64,000 bases of DNA from Chloroflexi bacterium HGW-Chloroflexi-2. Lineage in GTDB: Bacteria > Chloroflexota > Anaerolineae > Anaerolineales > Anaerolineaceae. The notes below the pieces were generated by a model, which had not been told where the DNA came from, ran no database searches, and worked only from the letters and a program-made list of their open reading frames with translations. Positions 34,690 through 43,585 of the stretch are shown here, in pieces. The stretch spans positions 186,001 through 250,000 of the forward strand of contig PHBY01000001.1 of assembly GCA_002840735.1 (NCBI GenBank), in the 5' to 3' direction. A program made the translations under genes and the position numbers. Within the stretch, counting starts at the first letter, position 1. Every line of letters starts with the position of its first letter.

Positions 34690-35895
34690 ATGACACCATT
34701 TCTGCAGATAATCTTCATTATAGCGATCTTATTACTTGCAGCCAAAACTGCTGGATATATCAGTACCAGATTCGGTCAACCATCCGTACTAGGAGAATTA
34801 TTGATAGGCGTTATCCTTGGCCCTTCTCTATTAGGTATATTCAATCTTTCATTCCTGGACTATGAAGAATTACCTCATTTTATCGATGATTTTGCGGAAA
34901 TCGGTGTTCTTTTTTTGATGTTCCTTGCCGGACTGGAATTACATTTATCTGACTTGGCAAAAAATAAAGATGCATCCGCTTTTGCGGGTACACTTGGCGT
35001 TTTAGTTCCTGTATTACTTGGTTTTCTGGTTGGTAAATTTTTTCAAATGGAAACTGACCAGTCAATGTTTCTTGGATTAACACTCGGTGCCACCAGCGTC
35101 AGTATTAGCGCTCAAACGTTGATTGAATTAAAAGTTTTACGAAGCAGAGTCGGCTTTGGGTTATTAGGTGCAGCTGTATTTGATGATATGTTGGTTATTC
35201 TTTTATTATCAGGTTTCATCGCTCTGCATCTGGGTGGCTCATCTTTAGAGATCATTATTGTTTTGGTCAAAATGATTGTGTTCCTCAGCTTATCTCTGGC
35301 TTTTGGATATTGGATTTTGCCAAAAATTTCACGAAAAGTTCAAACCCTTCCGATAACACAGGGGACAATTACATTTGCAGTCATTATTATGCTGGTGTAT
35401 GGTATATCTGCTGAATTGTTAGGTGGAATGGCAGCTATCACTGGTTCATTCATCGCAGGACTGATGTATGCTCGCACAAAAGAAAAAAATGAAATTGAAA
35501 GGGGTTTAAGATCCTTATCATATGGTCTCTTTGTACCTATTTTCTTCACCAATATTGGTTTACATGTCGATGTTAGAGGAATGAGTATCTCAGCTCTCTG
35601 GGTTCTTGTTATGATTACGATTGTTGCAATATTAGGAAAAATATTGGGTGCAGGTTTAGGGGCCAAATTAGGCAAATTCAGCTGGTTAGAATCATTACAA
35701 TTAGGCATCGGGATGATCAGTCGTGGTGAAGTTGGTCTCATTGTCGCTACAGTAGGATTACAGGAGAATTTGCTTACTTCTGATTTGTATTCGTCCATCG
35801 TCGGAATGGTTCTTATCACTACATTAATCACCCCACCATTGTTACGAGCGTCATTTGCAAAATCTATCAACATAGACAAATCAACACAATCTTAA
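34690..35895 (+). CDS. CPA2 family cation:proton antiporter (Kef-type)
   Basis: A 401-residue membrane antiporter with about 12 helices. Family marks are FGQPSVLGELLIGVILGPSLLG near the N-terminus, the transport-site region AAVFDDMLVILLLSGF (paired aspartates), and IGMISRGEVGLIVA near the end. No RCK/TrkA-N domain follows, so gating is not by a fused nucleotide domain. The next gene, 9 nt on, encodes a small PII-like protein that could fill this role. K+ or Na+ export against protons is the usual function. Confidence 0.92.
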   Translation: MTPFLQIIFIIAILLLAAKTAGYISTRFGQPSVLGELLIGVILGPSLLGIFNLSFLDYEELPHFIDDFAEIGVLFLMFLAGLELHLSDLAKNKDASAFAGTLGVLVPVLLGFLVGKFFQMETDQSMFLGLTLGATSVSISAQTLIELKVLRSRVGFGLLGAAVFDDMLVILLLSGFIALHLGGSSLEIIIVLVKMIVFLSLSLAFGYWILPKISRKVQTLPITQGTITFAVIIMLVYGISAELLGGMAAITGSFIAGLMYARTKEKNEIERGLRSLSYGLFVPIFFTNIGLHVDVRGMSISALWVLVMITIVAILGKILGAGLGAKLGKFSWLESLQLGIGMISRGEVGLIVATVGLQENLLTSDLYSSIVGMVLITTLITPPLLRASFAKSINIDKSTQS

Positions 35896-35904
35896 GGAGA
35901 AAAT

Positions 35905-36279
35905 ATGTACTTTATTCTTTTTGTACTCCATGACTTATCCAATATGAAAGATTTATTACATGCCTGGGAAGAAGCTGGTGTTAAAGGAGCAACAGTTCTA
36001 TTTAGTACCGGTTTGGGAAGAATTCACCAAAATTTTGGTTTAATGGAAGACTTTCCACTATTTCCTACCATGAGTGAAATCCTTGATCGGGTAGAAAATA
36101 TGGATCTCAATCGAACATTGTTTTCAGTCGTGGAATCCGATGAAATTGTTAAAAATGTTTTGCATCATACCCAAAAAGTGGTGGGGGATCTTAATGAACC
36201 AAATACCGGTATTCTGATTGTCCTTCCTGTTGCTCAAGTCTATGGATTGAAACAGTACAATCCTGAATTTGTGGATTAG
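35905..36279 (+). CDS. Small PII-like (ferredoxin-fold) protein
   Basis: A 124-residue cytoplasmic protein. The pattern of a hydrophobic first strand (MYFILFVLHDL), a helix with LLHAWEEAGVKGATVLFSTG, and a second beta-alpha-beta unit ending GILIVLPVAQVYGL fits the PII/DUF3240-like ferredoxin fold. It lacks a clear canonical T-loop. An AAGGAGAAA ribosome-binding site and a 9-nt gap tie it to the antiporter. A nucleotide- or metabolite-sensing partner is plausible. The fold call is from sequence pattern only. Confidence 0.65.
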   Translation: MYFILFVLHDLSNMKDLLHAWEEAGVKGATVLFSTGLGRIHQNFGLMEDFPLFPTMSEILDRVENMDLNRTLFSVVESDEIVKNVLHHTQKVVGDLNEPNTGILIVLPVAQVYGLKQYNPEFVD

Positions 36280-36325
36280 ATCAATTTCTTTGTTAATGTC
36301 AATTTCAACCATTCCAAATGTCGAT

Positions 36326-36354
36326 TTGACACGAAATCAACCCTCTGATAGAAT
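36326..36354 (+). promoter_or_regulatory. Promoter of rplI
   Basis: TTGACA (36326-36331) and TAGAAT (36349-36354) are exactly 17 nt apart, giving a start near 36361. It also shows that the track's upstream TTG start (36384) is unlikely. Confidence 0.85.
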
Positions 36355-36363
36355 TCTGACGCC

Positions 36364-36387
36364 TCAAGCGTTGTACCCTTCGCTTGA
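36364..36387 (+). promoter_or_regulatory. Hairpin at the 5' end of the rplI mRNA
   Basis: TCAAGCG and CGCTTGA pair perfectly (7 bp) around a 10-nt loop, starting within a few bases of the predicted transcript end. It may stabilise the mRNA or take part in L9 control. Confidence 0.45.
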
Positions 36388-36413
36388 AATCAAATTTAGA
36401 AAGGGCTAGAAAA

Positions 36414-36929
36414 ATGAAAGTATTGTTGTTAAAGGACGTTTATAAATTAGGTCGTGCCGGTGATATTAAAAAGGTTGCAGCTGGATATGGTCGCAACTTC
36501 CTCATCCCACAAGGATTTGCTGTCATCGCAACCCAAGGTGCATTGAAACAGGTTGATCAGATCCGTAAGCGAGCTGCAGAACGTCGGGCAGTGTTGAACA
36601 ACGAATTAGGTGGCATTGCTGCTATGTTGGAAAAACTGACCATTAGTTTTCCAAGCAAAGCTGGAGAGACTGGTAAATTATACGGTTCAATTACCCACCA
36701 GATGGTCGCTGATGCAATCAATAAAAAATTAGGAACCACGATTGATCGTCGACAAATTGAAGTCCAACCTATTCGAAATTTGGGTGAGCATTTCGCAAGG
36801 ATTCGTTTGACTGTTGATCTTGTTCCAGAAATCAAAATTATTGTTCATCGTGAAGGCGAAACTGTAACAGTTGATGAGCCTAAAGAAGAAGTTGCTGAAG
36901 TAGCCCCCGAAGAACCAACTGAAGAATAA
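36414..36929 (+). CDS. rplI: 50S ribosomal protein L9
   Basis: A 171-residue bL9, which bridges the base of the L1 stalk. The N-terminal rRNA-binding domain begins MKVLLLKDVYKLGRAGDIKKV and contains YGRNFLIPQGFA. A long connecting helix follows, then the C-terminal domain with LYGSITHQMVADAI. A further acidic tail of about 20 residues (Glu-rich) exceeds the usual 150 residues. The ATG at 36414 replaces the track's TTG at 36384, which lies in the leader hairpin. It is monocistronic between its own promoter and terminator, away from rpsF/rpsR. Confidence 0.96.
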   Translation: MKVLLLKDVYKLGRAGDIKKVAAGYGRNFLIPQGFAVIATQGALKQVDQIRKRAAERRAVLNNELGGIAAMLEKLTISFPSKAGETGKLYGSITHQMVADAINKKLGTTIDRRQIEVQPIRNLGEHFARIRLTVDLVPEIKIIVHREGETVTVDEPKEEVAEVAPEEPTEE

Positions 36930-36953
36930 TTATTTCAATAATCGAAAGAATAA

Positions 36954-36989
36954 GACCGGCATCTCATCACCCTTATTGACATGCCGGTC
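36954..36989 (+). terminator. Terminator after rplI
   Basis: A 9-bp stem, GACCGGCAT / ATGCCGGTC, with an 18-nt loop is followed by GTTTATT. It lies about 25 nt past the stop. The loop is long and the T-run is modest, but position and stem strength support termination. Confidence 0.75.
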
Positions 36990-37007
36990 GTTTATTAAAC
37001 TATAACT

Positions 37008-38471
37008 ATGACAATCACGTTAGGAGAATTTCTTCAAAAAGCCCGGGAAGAAAAAGGGCTAAACCTGGCTGAAGTGGCTTACCAAACAAAAATTCGTGAG
37101 CACTATCTTTTGGCGCTGGAAAACAACCAGATCGAAAAAATGCCATCCAAAATGCAGGGAAAAGGTTATCTGCGAATTTATGCTCAATACCTTGAACTCG
37201 ATGAAAAAATGATCCTGACAGCCTGGGAGCATCCAGAAAAACTTATAATTGAACAAAAAGTGCATAAGACAATTGAAGAAGAATCACTTGATCCAAAAGT
37301 TTCTGAAAAAATCCAGGAAGAAAAAACAGCAGCAGAAGCCGAAGAAGAAGAAGAAGAAGAAGAAGAAGAAGAGATCGTTCTGCATGAGGAATTCTCCTCA
37401 GTAGAGGAAAAAATTTATCATGGGAGTAAACCTACTCCCAAAGAAATAGACAATAATGAAAAAGAGTTTAAACCTCTTTCTCAACAAATCTTCATATCCA
37501 TCGGTGGAAAATTAAATGCCCAACGACAGCACTTAAACTTATCTATTGAAGATATCGAGCAATTTACCAATATTCGCCCTTATTACCTTGAAGCCTTAGA
37601 AAAGGGATCGATCGAGAAATTACCTTCCATTCCACAAGCTAGAGGTATGCTTAATAATTACGCAGCTTTCCTGAATCTTGATGTTGATAAGATTATGATC
37701 GAATTTGCAGAAGGTTTACAAACCCGCCGTAATGAAAGTTATGCCCCTCATAAAATTGGATTGGATAATCAGTTAGCATACCAGTCACCAGAAGTAAAAA
37801 AAGTTAGTTGGTTGAAATTTTTTACAGCTGATTTATTACTAACTTCGGGTTTGATCATTGCATTATTTATTTTCATTCTTTGGGGTGCAGCAAATATCAG
37901 TGGATTTCAGGATAAAAATGAAATTGTTGAACCACCTTCCATTTCTGATATTCTATTGGAGAGCATACCTGAAACTCAAGAAACTGAGCCTTCGACAGAA
38001 GTAATCCTCGAGCCAAACGCGACCCTTATCTCGAATGGCAGTGAAGAAATTTCTGAAGAGGTGAGAGAGACTGAGATTGGACCACAACTTTCAGGTTTAC
38101 CTGTTCAGGTATACATCATCGCTCGACAGAGAGCATATCTCAAAGTGGATGTAGATGGCGAAACTGTGTTCACAGGTCGAACTGTTCCAGGAAATGCTTA
38201 TGAATATTCGGGTTCATCATCTGTAGAAATTTTAACCGGAAATGCTGCAGCATTAGAAATATTCTATAACCTGGTGCCGGTTGGCATAATTGGAGACATT
38301 GGAGAAGTTAAATCCCTCGTATTTACCTCCACTACTGGAATCATTACTCCAACACCATTATTCAGCCCAACACCAACAATAACATTGCAACCAAGCCCAA
38401 CATTGCAACCAAGCGCTACACCAACCTATACCCCAACAATTACCCCAACGGTGACCCCATTAATACCATGA
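37008..38471 (+). CDS. RodZ-like protein with two N-terminal HTH domains
   Basis: A 487-residue protein. Two helix-turn-helix domains of the RodZ (HTH_25) type lie at about 5-70 (GEFLQKAREEKGLNLAEVA) and 163-230 (GGKLNAQRQHLNLSIEDIE). A Glu-rich run separates them. A single membrane helix (about 280-302) leads to an extracytoplasmic segment and a DUF4115-like domain (about 365-450), then a Pro/Thr tail. RodZ links MreB to the cell wall, and the duplicated HTH is unusual. No strong ribosome-binding site is visible before the ATG. The 3' end overlaps rimO by 4 nt. Confidence 0.85.
   Translation: MTITLGEFLQKAREEKGLNLAEVAYQTKIREHYLLALENNQIEKMPSKMQGKGYLRIYAQYLELDEKMILTAWEHPEKLIIEQKVHKTIEEESLDPKVSEKIQEEKTAAEAEEEEEEEEEEEIVLHEEFSSVEEKIYHGSKPTPKEIDNNEKEFKPLSQQIFISIGGKLNAQRQHLNLSIEDIEQFTNIRPYYLEALEKGSIEKLPSIPQARGMLNNYAAFLNLDVDKIMIEFAEGLQTRRNESYAPHKIGLDNQLAYQSPEVKKVSWLKFFTADLLLTSGLIIALFIFILWGAANISGFQDKNEIVEPPSISDILLESIPETQETEPSTEVILEPNATLISNGSEEISEEVRETEIGPQLSGLPVQVYIIARQRAYLKVDVDGETVFTGRTVPGNAYEYSGSSSVEILTGNAAALEIFYNLVPVGIIGDIGEVKSLVFTSTTGIITPTPLFSPTPTITLQPSPTLQPSATPTYTPTITPTVTPLIP
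37341..37373 (+). repeat. GAA trinucleotide run inside the RodZ-like gene
   Basis: Ten perfect GAA codons followed by GAG encode a run of glutamates between the two HTH domains. Slippage would change linker length in whole codons. Confidence 0.85.
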
Positions 38472-39802
38472 AACCTTTAAAAAAAGAAACTTTTTACTTA
38501 TTATCGCTAGGTTGTGCTAAAAACCTGGTCGACTCCGATTCAATCTCTCATCTATTAACCCAGGGAGGTCTCAGGGGAGTAGAAAAACCGGAACAAGCAG
38601 AAGTTTTGATAGTCAACACATGCGGTTTTATCAAACCTGCCAGTGATGAATCGATTACCGAATTAAGAAATCTGGCAAAACGAAAAAAGAAAGGCCAGAT
38701 ATTGATTGCCGCTGGATGTCTCACGCAACGTTATCGCGAGATGGTTGCTGAGCAGGTACCAGGACTGGATGGCATTATCGGAACCAGACGCTGGATGGAT
38801 ATATTAGATCTGATACAGGAATTGCGAACAAATCCTAACACAGCCCATTACCATATACCGGATGCACCTACTATGGGAACGGATGAACGTGGAATCCTGA
38901 GGGCTGCTATCCAGGGGAGTAATGCATACCTGAAAATCGCTGATGGATGCAGAAGAGCCTGTGCTTATTGTGCCATTCCTTTGATTAAAGGTACTCAAGT
39001 TAGCCGTCCGATGGAAACCATCGTCCTGGAAGCTCAACAATTAGCCTCTCTGGGAATTAAGGAATTAATTTTAATTGCGCAGGATACAACTGATTACGGA
39101 TCCGATTTAGGTTTCAAAGATGGACTGGCAAAACTCCTCGAGGAAATTACAGACCAGGTCCCTCAAATTCAATGGATTCGAATGTTATATGCATTCCCAG
39201 GTGTGGTGACTGACAATCTTATCGAAGTTATGAAAAGCAGAAAACAAATCTTGCCATACATTGACATCCCTTTACAGCATGCTGACACAAGAATTCTTAA
39301 AAGTATGCGCAGACCTTCAAATATGCAATCCGTGAAAGAAACCATTGCAAAACTAAGATCAGCATTGCCCGATATAGCTATACGTACAACGTTTATTGTT
39401 GGATATCCAGGTGAATCGGAAGAGGAATTCCAGACATTATTAGATTTTATGCAGGAAATTCAATTTGACCATGTGGGTGCTTTCACATATTTTCAGGAAA
39501 AAGGTACCTTTGCAGAAAAATTAGGAGATCCAGTTCCGGAAAATGTAAAACAAAAAAGATTGGAAAGATTGATGTCCTTACAACAGGATATATCACTTCA
39601 AAAAAACCAAACCTGGGTTGGAAAGTCAATTTCTATGCTAGTGGAAGGCTATAACGATGGAATTTCCATTGGTAGATCATTCCGTGATGCCCCTGAAATT
39701 GATGGTATGGTTTTCGTTGAAGGAAATTTGCCAATTGGTGAAATCGTTGAAGTAAAAGTAACCGATGCACTGGTGCACGACCTGATTGCAAAGCCAATCT
39801 GA
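38468..39802 (+). CDS. rimO: Ribosomal protein S12 methylthiotransferase RimO
   Basis: A 444-residue radical-SAM enzyme that adds a methylthio group to the conserved Asp of S12. The N-terminal UPF0004 domain contributes cluster cysteines in SLGCAKNLVDSD, VNTCGFI and AAGCLTQRY. The radical-SAM CxxxCxxC is in GCRRACAYCAIP. A C-terminal TRAM domain (about 375-444) follows. The segment CAKNLVDSDSISHLL favours RimO over MiaB. Translation is probably coupled to the RodZ-like gene through the ATGA overlap. Confidence 0.95.
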   Translation: MKPLKKETFYLLSLGCAKNLVDSDSISHLLTQGGLRGVEKPEQAEVLIVNTCGFIKPASDESITELRNLAKRKKKGQILIAAGCLTQRYREMVAEQVPGLDGIIGTRRWMDILDLIQELRTNPNTAHYHIPDAPTMGTDERGILRAAIQGSNAYLKIADGCRRACAYCAIPLIKGTQVSRPMETIVLEAQQLASLGIKELILIAQDTTDYGSDLGFKDGLAKLLEEITDQVPQIQWIRMLYAFPGVVTDNLIEVMKSRKQILPYIDIPLQHADTRILKSMRRPSNMQSVKETIAKLRSALPDIAIRTTFIVGYPGESEEEFQTLLDFMQEIQFDHVGAFTYFQEKGTFAEKLGDPVPENVKQKRLERLMSLQQDISLQKNQTWVGKSISMLVEGYNDGISIGRSFRDAPEIDGMVFVEGNLPIGEIVEVKVTDALVHDLIAKPI

Positions 39803-39871
39803 AACCCCTCTTTTTATTACAAAAAACCTGGATCAAACTATGACCACGTTTTTGATTTCAGTTAATTAATA

Positions 39872-40393
39872 CTAGGAGACGGATCTTGCCCAGGCAGTAA
39901 AAATCAAAACGAATATGGCCAGAATTGAATTTGTCCAAAGAATTAATCTTTCCTGATTTCGATAACGTAATAATTTTAAAGAATCGATATCTTTTCCAAG
40001 CTTCTGTTTTAATGCTATGCGTTTCAATCCTGGTAATACAAACCAGGTCAAATATCCCATAGCGATAACCATAAAAATGATGAAAATATGTTTGATAAAT
40101 AATGCCACTGCCCAATCATTTTCAATCGAAAGGAACCCCTGGTATGATGGATGAGCGCTCATCTGAAACATACCCGTCCCCACCAGGATAAACAGACAAA
40201 ACCAACCCAAAGGATTCAGGTAATTCTGTAAGCTGGATAATAATTTTTCTTTCTCCTCACCGGTAATCTTTTTCTGAATGAAAGGAAGAACCACAAAAGT
40301 TATTGAAATTAATCCACCCAACCAGATCACGGTGGCGATCATGTGGATCCAGTAAGAAAAAGAAAGCACCCAGATTGGCATTGATTCTGTCAT
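39872..40393 (-). CDS. CopD-like integral membrane protein
   Basis: A 173-residue protein with four predicted helices. The first, with YWIHMIATVIWLGGLI, and the third, with IKHIFIIFMVIAMGYL, carry paired histidines as in CopD-type copper-resistance or haem-related membrane proteins. There is no CopC partner nearby. It follows the TPR gene by 7 nt, and its 3' end converges on rimO. Function beyond the family resemblance cannot be stated. Confidence 0.7.
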   Translation of the reverse strand: MTESMPIWVLSFSYWIHMIATVIWLGGLISITFVVLPFIQKKITGEEKEKLLSSLQNYLNPLGWFCLFILVGTGMFQMSAHPSYQGFLSIENDWAVALFIKHIFIIFMVIAMGYLTWFVLPGLKRIALKQKLGKDIDSLKLLRYRNQERLILWTNSILAIFVLIFTAWARSVS

Positions 40394-40400
40394 CTTTACC

Positions 40401-41501
40401 TTAAGGAGAAGGTGTTACACCTGAACCTGGATTACCTTCGGTCTCTTCAGTAGGAACTGGTGTCTCCTCAGTGGGTTGAGGTGTTTCAGGTGTTGTTGAC
40501 AAAGTTGGTGTTGGCGTTTGCGTGACGGGTGGTGCTTCTGTTTCTTCTGGTTCTTTGGACTTTTCGCAAGCTTCAAAAATTGCTGTGGCTGCTGGCGAAA
40601 CACTTTCGTCCACAAAAAGCATAAATGCAAGCTCATATTTTTCTTGCGCCAGACAATATTCTTCCTGTAATGCCAGTGCATCACCCCATTTAATTAATCC
40701 GACTCGATATCTTTCCTGAGCTGTCATCCCGGAGCTATCGTGCAAATTCGGGAAGGATGGGTAAATCTGGGCAAAAATAGCAACAACCTGTGACCAATCT
40801 ATTCCCCAATAACTGGCTCCAGTCAGGTAATATCTTGCCCAGGTCCGGTATCCATCTGCATCATTATCCAGCGGAGCGAAACGTTCACTCAGGGCAAGGT
40901 CATACATTCCGGGTTCAAGACTTCCCTCCTGGAGAATTCTTCTGACACCACGATTTCGTAATGCAATGTAATACATTCCATCCGCTTCAACCGGGTTAAA
41001 TTGCAAATTCTTATCACGCAATAAGTCGAGAGTATAAATGGCTTGATCCCAGTCTTCTGCCAGAATAAATTGCCAGGCTTGATCAAACAATTCCTGTTCA
41101 CCGCGGAAATCAGGTGTTGGTGTAAGTGTAGGAATCGGAACTGGTGTTGGCGTATTGACAATCAATTGAGCGATCAGAACTTCTGTTAATTTCTCCTGGG
41201 CGCCAGGATAATCCGGTTTTATTCGAATCACATATTCAAACCGCTTTCTGGCATTTTCATAGCGTCCTTCTTCCAATTCCCGAACACCTAATTCGAACTG
41301 AGTCTTAACAACTTCGAATTCAACATTATCCCTTTGCTGGGTGCGTAACAGTTGACCTTGCTGGGATCCAAAATACCAACCGGCTCCACTGCCTATTATC
41401 AGAAGTAAAACCCCAATCAGGATGAACATGAGCCTTTTTTGTTTTGGTTTCTTTTCTTTAATTTGAATTGGTTGATTTTCTTGATTTTCTGTTTTATTCA
41501 T
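40401..41501 (-). CDS. Membrane-anchored TPR-like protein with Pro/Thr tail
   Basis: A 366-residue protein with a Lys-rich cytoplasmic start, one membrane helix (about residues 24-46) and a large outer part. TPR-like helices appear around 65-105 (LEEGRYENARKRFEYVIRI) and 135-165. A Pro/Thr linker sits near residue 115 and a Pro/Thr/Glu tail occupies the last 50 residues. No enzyme motif is visible. Such anchored TPR proteins are frequent in Chloroflexota-like genomes, but I cannot assign a role. Confidence 0.75.
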   Translation of the reverse strand: MNKTENQENQPIQIKEKKPKQKRLMFILIGVLLLIIGSGAGWYFGSQQGQLLRTQQRDNVEFEVVKTQFELGVRELEEGRYENARKRFEYVIRIKPDYPGAQEKLTEVLIAQLIVNTPTPVPIPTLTPTPDFRGEQELFDQAWQFILAEDWDQAIYTLDLLRDKNLQFNPVEADGMYYIALRNRGVRRILQEGSLEPGMYDLALSERFAPLDNDADGYRTWARYYLTGASYWGIDWSQVVAIFAQIYPSFPNLHDSSGMTAQERYRVGLIKWGDALALQEEYCLAQEKYELAFMLFVDESVSPAATAIFEACEKSKEPEETEAPPVTQTPTPTLSTTPETPQPTEETPVPTEETEGNPGSGVTPSP

Positions 41502-41516
41502 AGCGGCAATTATACC

Positions 41517-42326
41517 TTAACCTAAAGCCACATCCAGGATCATCATAACGGTAAACCCCACTAATAATCCGATGGTCGCCAGGTCACCATTATCACTCGC
41601 CTGAGATTCCGGAATCAATTCTTCAACAACCACAAAGATCATGGCTCCTGCAGCAAAAGCTAATGCATAAGGTAGAATAGGCTGCATAACGATGACAGCT
41701 AAAGCACCTAAAACACCGGCAATCGGCTCGACCAAACCAGATGCCTGACCATAAAAGAAACTCTTTGATCTGGACATTCCTTCTCTTCTTAATGGGGCAG
41801 AGACAGCCAGACCTTCTGGAAAATTTTGTAAACCAATACCTACAGCTAATGCAATAGCGCCGGGAATGAGAGATTCTCCCAAACCCACTGCAGCTGCGCC
41901 AAAAGCCACACCAACCGCTAACCCCTCTGGAATGTTATGCAGTGTTATCGCAAAAACCAATAGAACACTTCGTTGCCATGTAGTTTTAACACCTTCAGCT
42001 TCTTCAATAGGAGACTCTAAATGTAAGTGGGGTAAAAGTTTATCAACCCCAAACAGAAAGGCTCCGCCAGCCAAAAAGCCAACCGCTGCAGGGAACCATC
42101 CAATCTGGCCATTGTTTTCCGCCATTTCAATAGATGGTGCCAGCAATGACCAGAAACTGGCAGCAATCATGACTCCGCCAGCAAACCCTAACATCATATC
42201 CAGTAATTTGCGATTGATGGTTTTTACTAGGAAAACACCACCAGCGCCAAGCGCTGTCATTGCATAAGTAAACAATGTGGCAATAAATGCCTGTAAAATT
42301 GGATTAAAAGATAAAAAATTACTCAT
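41517..42326 (-). CDS. ZIP family metal transporter
   Basis: A 269-residue ZIP importer with eight helices, likely for zinc or another divalent metal. The metal-site motifs [14 protein letters not shown] (TM4) and [10 protein letters not shown] (TM5) are intact, and a His-containing loop (LPHLHLESP) lies before TM4. The track start at 42392 runs into the divergent fur promoter. The ATG at 42326, beginning MSNFLSFNP with GGTGA upstream, is preferred. The divergent Fur/Zur-type gene suggests metal-dependent repression. Confidence 0.92.
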   Translation of the reverse strand: MSNFLSFNPILQAFIATLFTYAMTALGAGGVFLVKTINRKLLDMMLGFAGGVMIAASFWSLLAPSIEMAENNGQIGWFPAAVGFLAGGAFLFGVDKLLPHLHLESPIEEAEGVKTTWQRSVLLVFAITLHNIPEGLAVGVAFGAAAVGLGESLIPGAIALAVGIGLQNFPEGLAVSAPLRREGMSRSKSFFYGQASGLVEPIAGVLGALAVIVMQPILPYALAFAAGAMIFVVVEELIPESQASDNGDLATIGLLVGFTVMMILDVALG

Positions 42327-42351
42327 TTCATCACCATAGATCAGATTATGT

Positions 42352-42380
42352 TTGACGTGCTTTAATACGCTCACTATAAT
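42352..42380 (+). promoter_or_regulatory. Promoter of the Fur-family regulator
   Basis: TTGACG (42352-42357) and TATAAT (42375-42380) are 17 nt apart. The track's ATG at 42352 lies within this promoter and so cannot be the start codon. Confidence 0.85.
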
Positions 42381-42417
42381 AAAACTTAACAAAATTTGCG
42401 AACAAAGGACAAATTCT

Positions 42418-42861
42418 GTGAAAGATCAAAAAAAGCAAAACTGGTTAACTCAATTACAAGATCAAGGATACCGTATTACGGATCCAATGAAAGTAATTGT
42501 AGATATTTTATCGAAAAGTGATCATTTACTCAACCCTACAGAGGTTTATTTTCAGGCGAAAAATATTAACCCTAAGATTGGCCTCGTAACTGTTTATCGA
42601 ACTATTGAAAAAATGGAACAATCTGGATTGATAGATCGTGTTCACATGCCTGACGGTTGTCAATCTTTTTTTCAATCCAGTGATGGGCATCAGCACTTAT
42701 TGATATGCACACATTGCGGTCGAGCAGAATATTTCGAAGGAGAAGATCTCAATCAATTCTTCCAAAAAATAGGCGAACGATTTGGGTATCATGTAAGAGA
42801 CCATTGGCTGCAACTCTTTGGGCTCTGTGCTAAATGTAAAAAAATAGAATTAGAATCTTAA
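42418..42861 (+). CDS. Fur-family metalloregulator, possibly Zur
   Basis: A 147-residue repressor of the Fur superfamily. The DNA-binding winged helix includes [17 protein letters not shown] and the recognition helix in [18 protein letters not shown]. The dimerisation domain has His-rich [14 protein letters not shown] and a second CxxC in [10 protein letters not shown], the structural zinc site. The start is GTG at 42418, supported by AAAGGAC and by the upstream promoter. It is divergent from the ZIP transporter gene, which makes zinc sensing likely but not proven. Confidence 0.88.
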   Translation: MKDQKKQNWLTQLQDQGYRITDPMKVIVDILSKSDHLLNPTEVYFQAKNINPKIGLVTVYRTIEKMEQSGLIDRVHMPDGCQSFFQSSDGHQHLLICTHCGRAEYFEGEDLNQFFQKIGERFGYHVRDHWLQLFGLCAKCKKIELES

Positions 42862-42879
42862 AGGATAACTATCCGATCC

Positions 42880-43557
42880 ATGAAAAACTTAGGAAAATTA
42901 TTCATTGTCTCCACCCCGATTGGGAATTGGGACGACATAACAATACGCGCTTTGAATATATTAAAAGATGTGGATCTCCTGGTTTGTGAGGAATTTAAAG
43001 TGGGAAGCACCCTCTTGAAAAAACTTTCTCTTCCATCCATAGAATTAATCGATCTAAATGAACACAATGAAAATGAGCGGGTTGGTACAGTGATTCAAAA
43101 GCTGTTCGAAGGCGCAAATGTCGCTTTAATCTCGGATTGTGGCACCCCGGTTTTTGCAGACCCTGGTCATGTATTAATCAATCAAGCGACTCAAATGGGT
43201 ATTGAAGTGGTACCCATTCCTGGAGCTTCTTCGTTAATGGCTGCGCTGTCGGTATTAGATTTCAAACTCGATCGTTTCTATTTTGCTGGATTCTTACCAA
43301 GAGAAAAAGACCATCGTAAGGCCGTGCTTAATTCCTTAAGATCGATGGATGTACCCATTATCTTGATGGACACCCCTTACCGTTTACAGAAACTATTAGA
43401 GGAAGTCAGTCAAACATTTGGAAAAAATCGCAGAATTACCCTGGGAATTAACATCACAATGGAGAATGAAAAATTCCTGCGAGGTACAGTAGCTGAAATC
43501 ATTAAACAATTGAACCAGAAAAAAGCTGAATTTATTCTGGTAGTGCATGCAAAATAA
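42880..43557 (+). CDS. rsmI: RsmI-like 16S rRNA 2'-O-methyltransferase (short form)
   Basis: A 225-residue tetrapyrrole-methylase-fold enzyme, related to RsmI, which methylates C1402 in the decoding centre. IVSTPIGNWDDITIRAL and ISDCGTPVFADPGH are clear family motifs, as is VPIPGASSLMAALS. Typical RsmI is about 280 residues, so the C-terminal extension is missing. The usual AEDTR segment reads CEEFKVGSTLL. It follows the Fur gene by 18 nt and ends in a terminator. A variant target or a close paralog is possible. Confidence 0.82.
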   Translation: MKNLGKLFIVSTPIGNWDDITIRALNILKDVDLLVCEEFKVGSTLLKKLSLPSIELIDLNEHNENERVGTVIQKLFEGANVALISDCGTPVFADPGHVLINQATQMGIEVVPIPGASSLMAALSVLDFKLDRFYFAGFLPREKDHRKAVLNSLRSMDVPIILMDTPYRLQKLLEEVSQTFGKNRRITLGINITMENEKFLRGTVAEIIKQLNQKKAEFILVVHAK

Positions 43558-43581
43558 AAACCACCAAAACAGGTGGTTTTT
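43556..43581. terminator. Bidirectional terminator between rsmI and tRNA-Glu
   Basis: AAAACCACC-aaaaca-GGTGGTTTT forms a strong stem. T-runs on both strands (TTTTT on +, TTTTTATTTTG on -) can end both the rsmI and the convergent tRNA transcript. Confidence 0.85.
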
Positions 43582-43585
43582 GAGG

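Noticed and set aside
36976-37006. Promoter TTGACA...TATAAC for the RodZ-like gene
   Set aside because: The spacer is 19 nt and the -10 would end 1 nt before the ATG, so transcription would start inside the gene; TTGACA lies in the rplI terminator loop.
42352-42417. Track start for the Fur-family gene
   Set aside because: The ATG at 42352 is part of the -35/-10 promoter; the GTG at 42418 has AAAGGAC upstream.
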